Source: a virus
IMG/VR virus record: IMGVR_UViG_3300025073_000036
Coordinates: 30,887 to 94,886 of that record
DNA: 64,000 bases
Strand: one strand, 5' to 3'
Shown here: in pieces, positions 58,959-64,000 of the stretch
How the letters are laid out: each line of letters begins with the position of its first letter
How positions within the stretch are numbered: position 1 is the first letter of the stretch
Notes under the pieces: generated by a model
Seen by the model: only the letters and a program-made list of their open reading frames with translations
The model's database searches: none
Told to the model about the DNA's origin: nothing
Translations under genes and position numbers: made by a program

Positions 58959-58983
58959 GGGTGGGCGAGGCGGGCAGGGTGGG

Positions 58984-59001
58984 CCGTCAGCACTCTGACG
59001 G
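58984..59001 (-). terminator. Subterminal hairpin, left end
   Basis: CCGTCAG and CTGACGG form a 7-bp stem around CACT. It abuts the stop codon of the RHH gene (59002-59004), so it may end that transcript and shield the element from outside transcription. No T-run follows on the minus strand. Confidence 0.45.
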
Positions 59002-59199
59002 TTAAGCGGCTTCGTTGTCTTCGCTGGCAGCGTTGAGCACCAGCTCGCGAATCCACGCCGACAGGTCCAGGCCGCGCGCTTCCGCCGCCGCCTGAATCAG
59101 ATCGCGCTGCTCATCCGTGACCCGGAACCGGATCACGTCTTCCTTGCGCCCCGCGTCTTCTTTGCGGGGTCGCCCCCGCCGTCTCGTTGCTGTTTCCAT
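59002..59199 (-). CDS. Ribbon-helix-helix repressor of the transposon
   Basis: A 65-residue protein with ATG 59199. A basic N-terminus with an AT-hook-like RRGRPRK precedes VIRFRVTDEQRDLIQAAAEA and GLDLSAWIRELVLNAA, the beta strand and two helices of MetJ/Arc (RHH) DNA-binding domains. RHH proteins bind as dimers to inverted or tandem sites. The best targets are the palindrome at 59259-59282 and the related CTACAT sequence in its own promoter. It likely limits transposase and methyltransferase expression. The predicted transcript is leaderless. Confidence 0.75.
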   Translation of the reverse strand: METATRRRGRPRKEDAGRKEDVIRFRVTDEQRDLIQAAAEARGLDLSAWIRELVLNAASEDNEAA

Positions 59200-59206
59200 A
59201 CCCGTA

Positions 59207-59235
59207 TATGTAGCCACGAAAAATCGACCGGGCAA
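59207..59235 (-). promoter_or_regulatory. RHH gene promoter
   Basis: On the minus strand TTGCCC (59230-59235) and TACATA (59207-59212) are 17 bp apart. Only 7 bases separate the -10 box from ATG 59199, predicting a leaderless message. The -10 contains GCTACAT, shared with half of the neighbouring palindrome, which suggests autoregulation. Confidence 0.6.
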
Positions 59236-59248
59236 GCTCTTTTCCGCC

Positions 59249-59282
59249 TTGCACCCCTGAATTAATGTAGCTACATTAATTC
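59249..59282 (+). promoter_or_regulatory. Transposase promoter overlapped by a 24-bp perfect palindrome
   Basis: TTGCAC (59249-59254) and TACATT (59272-59277) are 17 bp apart on the plus strand. The 24-bp palindrome (59259-59282, arms GAATTAATGTAG and CTACATTAATTC) covers the spacer and the -10 box, as expected for an operator. It is strikingly AT-rich against its GC-rich surroundings. Confidence 0.65.
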
Positions 59283-59331
59283 CAGACGAGGGGGACAGCC
59301 CCGGAAAAAGAAACCCCGCCACGACTGCAAT

Positions 59332-59510
59332 CGGAGGCGGGGTCAACCCAGAGCGGCAAGCCGCCTTGAGCCCTTGGCAGGGACTCGAAGGATGGCCGGC
59401 CCGCTCCCCGTACGCAAGCGGAGGCGGGGTCAACCCAGAGCGGCAAGCCGCCTTGAGCCCTTGGCAGGGACTCGAAGGATGGCCGGCCCGCTCCCCGTAC
59501 GCAAGCGGAG
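59332..59510 (+). repeat. 87-bp in-frame tandem duplication upstream of the transposase start
   Basis: The unit at 59332-59418 is repeated at 59419-59505, followed by a third start of 5 bases (59506-59510). 87 bases is 29 codons, so the reading frame stays open across both copies and an upstream TTG at 59374 would add 48 residues. It sits in the leader between promoter and the likely GTG start at 59518, where copy number could change expression. Confidence 0.8.
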
Positions 59511-59517
59511 AGTCACC

Positions 59518-60372
59518 GTGGCCAACGTCCTGAAGTTCGAGAAGAAGGTCGCCGTCGTTTCCATGCTGGTCGAGGGCTGCTCGATCAACTCCATCGTCCG
59601 CATGACCGGCGTACACAAGACGACGATCCTCAACCTCCTGGTCGATGTCGGCGACGCCTGCGCTGACCTTCTCGATGCCAACGTGCGGGACGTGCCTGCC
59701 TGCGAGGTCCAGGTCGATGAGATCTGGTCTTACGTCGGGAAGAAGCAGGGGCACCTCACCCCGGACGACCGCATGGAGCGGCCGGAGCTGGGCGACGCCT
59801 ACACGTTCGTCGCCATCGACGCCGACTCGAAGCTGATCATCTCCCACATCGTCGGGAAGCGGGACGGATGGCACGCCAACCGCTTCATGAAGGACGTGGC
59901 GATGCGGGTGAACGGCCGCCGCATTCAGGTCACGTCGGACGGCTTCGCGCCCTACGTTGAGGCCGTCGAGGTCGCCTTCGGCTGCGACGTGGACTACGCG
60001 ATGGCGATCAAGGAATACGACGGCGAGGACGCCGGCCGGGGGCGCTACAGCCCGCCGCGCGTCAAGCGCGTCGAGAAGATCCCGATGGTCGGCAACCCGC
60101 GCATGGAGGCGATCAGCACCTCCTACGTCGAGCGGCAGAACCTCACGATGCGCATGAACATGCGCCGCTTCACCCGCCTCACCAACGCCTTCAGCAAGAA
60201 GCTGGAGAACCTCAAGGCCGCCGTTGCCCTGCACTTCGCCTTCTACAACTTCTGCCGGATTCACGAGTCGCTGAAGGTCACGCCCGCCATGCAGGCCGGG
60301 CTGGTCGGGTCCATGTGGACCATCGCCGATCTCGTCTCGTGGTCGGAGAGCGCAGTCGCCCAGGCGGCATAA
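59518..60372 (+). CDS. IS1-like DDE transposase
   Basis: A 284-residue protein. GTG 59518 is chosen because it follows GGAG and places the start (VANVLKFEKK) where relatives begin; ATG 59479 within the repeat is an alternative. An N-terminal HTH (CSINSIVRMTGVHKTTILNL) precedes the catalytic domain with D67 (VQVDEIW), D141 (VTSDGFAPYV) and E205 (YVERQNLTMRMNMRRFTR). The block after E205 (LTNAFSKKLENL, CRIHESLKVTPAMQAG) is typical of the IS1-like group widespread in environmental bacteria. All three acidic residues are intact, so it should be active. Confidence 0.85.
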   Translation: MANVLKFEKKVAVVSMLVEGCSINSIVRMTGVHKTTILNLLVDVGDACADLLDANVRDVPACEVQVDEIWSYVGKKQGHLTPDDRMERPELGDAYTFVAIDADSKLIISHIVGKRDGWHANRFMKDVAMRVNGRRIQVTSDGFAPYVEAVEVAFGCDVDYAMAIKEYDGEDAGRGRYSPPRVKRVEKIPMVGNPRMEAISTSYVERQNLTMRMNMRRFTRLTNAFSKKLENLKAAVALHFAFYNFCRIHESLKVTPAMQAGLVGSMWTIADLVSWSESAVAQAA

Positions 60373-60378
60373 CGCTTG

Positions 60379-60399
60379 ACGCCGTGGAAGGCGTTTTTT
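60379..60399 (+). terminator. Terminator after the transposase
   Basis: ACGCC and GGCGT form a 5-bp stem around GTGGAA, followed directly by six T. It sits 6 bases after the transposase stop, so the following restriction-modification gene probably needs its own promoter or read-through. Confidence 0.7.
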
Positions 60400-60437
60400 C
60401 TTGTGGTTATGTGGTTGTGTGTGATCCAATGTGATCC

Positions 60438-63031
60438 ATGACGCAAGCCGCAATCGACGCCGACTACCTCTTCTGCCCCGTTCGCGGGCAGCTCAACGTC
60501 AAGGAACGGGCCAAGGACGGCCTGAAGTTCACCGAGGAGAAGTGCCGGATCGATGCCATCCGGTACATGCTCACCAAGGGCTACCCCAAGGACCACTTCG
60601 GCATTGAGACGACGCTGCTGCGGCTGGGCAATCAGGGCAGAAACTCATTCCGCGTGGACTTCTCGGTCTACGACGTGCCCTTCACCGACATCGCCAAGGC
60701 CCCACTGGACGAGCGCACCCCGCACATCAAGCTCGTGGCGGAGATCAAGCGCGACAACAGCACGGCGACGACTGCCAAGGCCACGCAGGTTCTCCCCGCC
60801 ATCAAGCTCCTCGACGACTTCACCGCGTTTGGCGTCTATTGGGACGACGTGGAACAGCGGTTCTTCTACCGGACGCTGGAACAGAAGATTGCGCAGATCC
60901 ACGAGGCGCCGATCAGCAAGCTCCCGAGGTGGGGGCAGGGCGTCATTTCGACCGCATTGACCTACGGCGACCTGCGCACCCCACAGGAACTGCTCAAGGT
61001 CTTCGACGAGATCGAGGTGGAGCTGCATCCGCACGTCGCGGACAAGGCCAAGCGATACGCGATCCTGCTGCAACTGCTGCTGGTGAAGATCGACGACGAG
61101 AATCGGCACGTTCGCGCGCCGACCGCCGCCCTGGACCTTCAGGACTTCTCGGAGGCGGCGGTCGCCGACGCCGTGGTCGTGGCGAAGATGGACGAGCTGC
61201 TGGGCCGCGCCCTTCAGCACTACCAGCACCACCTCCCCGAGCCCATCGCCACGCGCATCCAGGCACCGCCAGAGGCCATCCGTCGGGCGACGAAGATCCT
61301 CGCCCCTGTGAACCTGCTGCGGTCCCAGAAGGAGGTCATTCAGGCGTTCTACATGAAGTTCGCCAAGAGCCTCTACAAGTGGGATCTGGCCCAATACTTC
61401 ACGCCCAACGAGGTCATCGACTTCATCGTGGACATCGCGAGCCCGCAGTACGGCGAGCACGTCAAAGACCCCGCCTGCGGTAGCGCGGACTTCCTCGTGA
61501 GCGCCTTCCGAAAGAGCGGCCAGTCGCCCGACGCGGCGCACTGCATCTGGGGGTCGGACAACAGCGGGCAGGCCGTTCAGGTGAGCGTGCTCAACATGCT
61601 GCTGAACGGTGATGGCAAGTCGAACATCACCAAAGAGGACAGCCTGGAGTGCTACGGCCCCGACGGCCGAACCTACGACGTGGTGCTGTGCAACCCGCCG
61701 TTCGGCGTGAAGATCGTCGAGAAGCGGTTTTCCGTCCTGCGGAAATTCGACATGGGCCACGCCTGGTCCCCCGGCGCCAGCGGACGCCTGGAGCGCACCG
61801 AAACCGTCCTGACGCAGCAGGAAACGGGCATCCTCTTCGCCGAGCTGTGCGTGCGGTCGGTGAGGCCGGGCGGCCGGGTGGGCATCATCTTGCCCAACGG
61901 CTACCTGGGCAACGCGGGCGGCACCTACCTCGCCCTGCGGGAATGGCTGCTGCGCCACGCCCGGATCGTCGGCGTGGTCGGCTTCCCCCGCTTCACGTTC
62001 AAGAAGTCCGGCGCCGACGTGAGCGCGTCGGTGGTCTTCCTCGAACGCCGGGATACCCCGCTGGCACGGGCCGAGGACTCTGACGACTACCGCTTCTTTG
62101 TCGGCATGGTGGACAACGTGGGCTGGCGGGCCGGGGACAAGGCCAGCGTGCCCGTGTTCAAGCGCACCCCCGAAACCGGCGCTTTGGAGCTGGACGAGGC
62201 CAACAACCCGATCATAGATTCGGACTTCGTCAAGCTCACCGAGGAGTTCATTCGCTCCGCGGCTGGGGACCGCTTTGCGTGGTTACGGGGGGGGGGGGGG
62301 GGGGGGGGGGGGGCGCAACTCCAGACCCCACCAAGGCCAACGCCTGGAGCGTTTCGGTCAAGGGCGTCGTCAGCTCGCCGCGTCTGCTCATCGACCCGAA
62401 GCGGCTGTGTGAGAAGTTCGTCCGACTCCAGACGGCGATCAAGGGCGCCCCGCACTTCCAGCTCCGTGACGTGCTCGAAGAGGTGAAGGCGGCCGGTTTC
62501 AAGGCCAAGGCGGCCGAATTCTACCAGTACGTCGAGATCCAGCGCGTGGGCATCGGCACCTTCGACTACGAGGAGCTGCGAGGCTGGCAGCTCCCATCGC
62601 GAGCGAAGTTGCGCGCCGAGGTCGGGGACATCTTCATCGCCTCGATTTGGAGTAGCGCCGGCAAGTGGTTCATGGCTGGCGGGGTGACGACCGCGATGGT
62701 TGTGACCAACGGCTTCACGCGACTGCGGCTCAAGGCTGGCATGGAGGAGTACCTGCCGGACATCGTGGCGGGCCTGTCCTCCGAAGCCTTCCGGGTACAG
62801 ATGCGGGGCTACGCGACCGGGTCTGACGGGCTGGCCGAGATCCCCACCACCGATCTGCTCGACATCGTGCTCCCCAAGCTCCAAGGTGAGGACGCCCGGA
62901 AGAAGCTGGGCGACACCGCCGCGCGGCTCCGAAATGCGGAGGTGACGCTGGAGCGAACCGTTGACGTGTCCTGCGCTGGCGAGGCGTTGCCCAAGGTGCC
63001 GCGGCGCAAGGATCACTGGGCGCTGGTCTAA
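60438..63031 (+). CDS. Phase-variable Type IIG-like restriction-methylation-specificity enzyme (out of frame here)
   Basis: In this copy the frame from ATG 60438 runs to a stop at 62486 (682 residues), passing through the G tract and then reading non-native sequence. The N-terminal domain has D74 (FRVDFSVYD) and E102-x-K104 (LVAEIK), a PD-(D/E)xK nuclease as in HsdR-type N-termini. Methyltransferase motif I is DPACGSADFL (344-353) and motif IV NPPFG (419-423), an N6-adenine gamma-type enzyme. The specificity half lies in a different frame from 62315. A tract of 25 or 28 G would join both into ~863-864 residues. A truncated OFF product would lack sequence recognition. No separate S or R gene is present. 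Confidence 0.75.
62287..62313 (+). repeat. 27-base poly-G tract
   Basis: A run of 27 G interrupts the restriction-modification gene between its methyltransferase and specificity halves. Slippage by +1 or -2 G would fuse them in frame. Tracts of this kind drive phase variation in other restriction-modification genes. The exact length is the part of the sequence most prone to sequencing error. Confidence 0.8.
62315..63031 (+). CDS. Specificity (target-recognition) half of the phase-variable enzyme
   Basis: After the G tract this frame reads TPDPTKANAWSVSVKGVVSS and continues to a stop at 63031, about 238 residues. VEIQRVGIGTFDYEELRGWQ, GDIFIASIWSSAGKWFMAGG and DLLDIVLPKLQGEDARKKLG resemble Type I S / Type IIG target-recognition domains with their closing helix. 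It has no ribosome binding site of its own. It can be translated only by frame repair of the tract. Confidence 0.65.
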   Translation, partial: ATPDPTKANAWSVSVKGVVSSPRLLIDPKRLCEKFVRLQTAIKGAPHFQLRDVLEEVKAAGFKAKAAEFYQYVEIQRVGIGTFDYEELRGWQLPSRAKLRAEVGDIFIASIWSSAGKWFMAGGVTTAMVVTNGFTRLRLKAGMEEYLPDIVAGLSSEAFRVQMRGYATGSDGLAEIPTTDLLDIVLPKLQGEDARKKLGDTAARLRNAEVTLERTVDVSCAGEALPKVPRRKDHWALV

Positions 63032-63049
63032 CCGTCATAGTCCTGACGG
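63032..63049 (+). terminator. Subterminal hairpin, right end
   Basis: CCGTCA and TGACGG form a 6-bp stem in an 18-base block directly after the stop of the restriction-modification gene. It resembles the left hairpin (58984-59001) in sequence and placement. It may act as terminator or as a transposase-recognition feature. Confidence 0.45.
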
Positions 63050-63063
63050 TTTCCTGTGGGTCG

Positions 63064-63079
63064 GATTCAAACTGTACCA
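63064..63079 (-). repeat. Right terminal inverted repeat
   Basis: GATTCAAACTGTACCA, the exact inverse of the left repeat at 58943-58958. It is followed by the GTAC duplication at 63080-63083. Confidence 0.85.
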
Positions 63080-63083
63080 GTAC

Positions 63084-64000
63084 CCGGCATCGCCGAAGAG
63101 GACCGCGAGAACGCCGTCACGCCCGGGATGGAGCGCGTTCTCGCGCGCGCCCTGCGAGGCGAGGCCACGGCGTCGATCCTGGGCCGGGGCGGCGAGGGCG
63201 GCAAGGCCTCCAAGATCCAGCGGCTCAACAACGACGAGCTGGCCGCCCTGCCGCCCGCCAAGGGGTCGAGCGGGTGGAAGGCCATGGCCGAGCGCGCCAC
63301 GCAGCAGCAGGCCGGCGTCCAGGCCAGCCGACAGGCCCGGGACCAGCGGGCGCAGGGCTACCTCGACGGGCTCACGGACAAGTCCCACAAGGCCTACGCC
63401 CTGGCCGCCGGCATCGCCATCATGCACGGCGGGGAGATCAAGCTCCCACGAGGCAAGGCCGGCCAGCCGGCGGCCGATCTGCCCAAGGACGTGAAGATGC
63501 GCCTACGGCGCGAGATCGCGCAGGCCATGGGGCACGGCGGCCCGGGCGCGGCCCCGGTCGAGATCGCCGAGACGCGCACCGACGCGCCGCTGCCGAAAGA
63601 CCTGTATCAGGCCGCCAGGAAGGGCCTCGCGCCGTCCGTGGAGACCACCGTTGGCGCCCGCCGGGCGCAGGAGGCCGCGCAGGCCCCGGCGGCGCCGAAG
63701 CCGGACAACGCGAAGGCGTCCGCTCACGAGAGCCGGGCACGCGCCTACGAGCTCACCGGCGACAAAGAAGGCGCGGCCCTGCACCGGGAGGCCGCAGCCG
63801 CTCACGGGAGCGGCGCACCTGGCGCGCAGGACGCCAGCGACAAGGCGGAGGCCTGGCGCGGCGGTTGGAATGTTGGCGCCGCCGACGATCCGGCGCAACC
63901 CGGCGCGGGCGGCAAGCACGATGAGACGTGGCAGGCCGGGCATGCCCACGGCGCGGCATTCAGCGCGGGCGGTAGCGCCAGCGGCAAGAATCCGCACCCG
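63084..64000 (+). pseudogene. 3' part of the interrupted polyvalent virion protein
   Basis: With codons set from 63086 the frame is open to the window end. It reads PGIAEEDRENAVTPGMERVL, KASKIQRLNNDELAALPPAK and, near the end, ESRARAYELTGDKEGAALHR, the same Ala/His-rich helical style as the 5' part. Joining codon 685 (GTA at 58939) to this segment after removing one GTAC gives at least 991 codons in one frame. ATG 63129 could start a separate product if the fragment is still translated. Confidence 0.75.

Larger units (their letters stand above)
56887..58998 (+). pseudogene. 5' part of a second polyvalent virion protein, interrupted by a transposon
   Basis: ATG 56887 overlaps the MuF stop. 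The first 685 codons (to 58942) are phage sequence; the last 18 codons and stop at 58998 come from the transposon. HKYIRKVPDGKGGWRYFYAV, GKGLGHEDEV and HFHVTGRDANGKITIKHDES duplicate the domain of the 46284 protein. The rest is Ala/His-rich helices (HADAAAHHAAEARTAEASGN). The reading frame resumes at 63084 once one GTAC copy is removed. The truncated product may be partly functional or this genome may be defective. Confidence 0.8.
58943..63079. mobile_element. IS1-like transposon carrying a phase-variable restriction-modification gene
   Basis: The 4137-bp element is bounded by 16-bp perfect inverted repeats TGGTACAGTTTGAATC (58943-58958 and, inverted, 63064-63079). Contents in order: RHH repressor (leftward), palindromic control region, tandem repeat, DDE transposase, terminator, and a single-chain R-M-S gene with a 27-G tract. 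An 18-base hairpin lies just outside the outermost gene at each end. It interrupts a virion gene in frame-restorable fashion, which shows a recent insertion. Confidence 0.85.

Noticed and set aside
59374-59517. Upstream start of the transposase within the tandem repeats
   Set aside because: The added residues are a repeat of basic peptide not typical of IS1-like transposases. GTG 59518 has a ribosome binding site and the expected N-terminus, although ATG 59479 cannot be excluded.
60645-61958. Leftward open frame opposite the restriction-modification gene
   Set aside because: The rightward frame holds the DPACGSADFL and NPPFG motifs. The antisense frame has none.

Overview
The window is an internal stretch of a tailed, double-stranded DNA bacteriophage (or prophage) genome of high GC content. 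The phage assignment rests on a terminase large subunit (41207-43372), an SPP1-like portal (52738-54513), a MuF head protein (55442-56890), a beta-helical tail fibre (585-3029), an endolysin-holin-spanin-like cassette (4780-7276), a helicase loader, orphan DNA methyltransferases and very large 'polyvalent' virion proteins. Genes are packed head to tail. Most junctions are 4-base ATGA or GTGA overlaps, and GTG starts are common, so long translationally coupled operons are likely. Nothing fixes the host beyond a high-GC bacterium with sigma70-like promoters. Capsid and most tail genes lie outside the window.

Layout. (1) 1-3029, rightward: end of a tail module. (2) 3026-4577, leftward: four small genes including an HTH protein. 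(3) 4780-7276, rightward: lysis cassette. (4) 7278-20852, leftward early operon: two ASCH-like proteins, an SbcC/SbcD pair, a possible recombinase, zinc-binding small proteins and a Cro-like repressor at its head. (5) 20985-43372, rightward: replication initiator with internal iterons, DnaC-like loader, nucleases, Dam and D12-type adenine methyltransferases, a C5 methyltransferase, two nucleoside-deoxyribosyltransferase-like proteins, a Gp37/Gp68-type protein, a TerS-like protein, a SleB-like hydrolase and TerL. (6) 43374-45564, leftward: a DpdA-like transglycosylase, an XF1762-type GNAT and a zinc protein, probably for DNA base modification. (7) 46284-64000, rightward: polyvalent protein, pyrophosphatase-like domain protein, portal, small head proteins, MuF and a second polyvalent protein.

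Regulation. Six promoters share one architecture: a -35 box, 2 bp, then a 17-bp imperfect palindrome (consensus TTRGCGNGNSGCGCCTA on one strand) whose last two bases open the -10 box. They head the leftward 4577, 15383, 20852 and 45564 operons and the rightward 20985 and 46284 operons. This looks like one repressor regulon, with the 85-residue HTH protein at 20595-20852 as the best candidate regulator. A seventh promoter, with a different palindrome and six ~11-bp phased repeats downstream, precedes the TerS-like gene.

The most unusual item is a 4137-bp transposon at 58943-63079 inserted in a virion gene. It has 16-bp terminal inverted repeats and a GTAC target duplication. It carries a ribbon-helix-helix repressor, an IS1-like DDE transposase and a single-chain restriction-modification-specificity gene split by a 27-G homopolymer. 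The G tract puts the specificity half out of frame in this copy, so the enzyme looks phase-variable and OFF. Removing the element and one GTAC restores the phage gene in frame.
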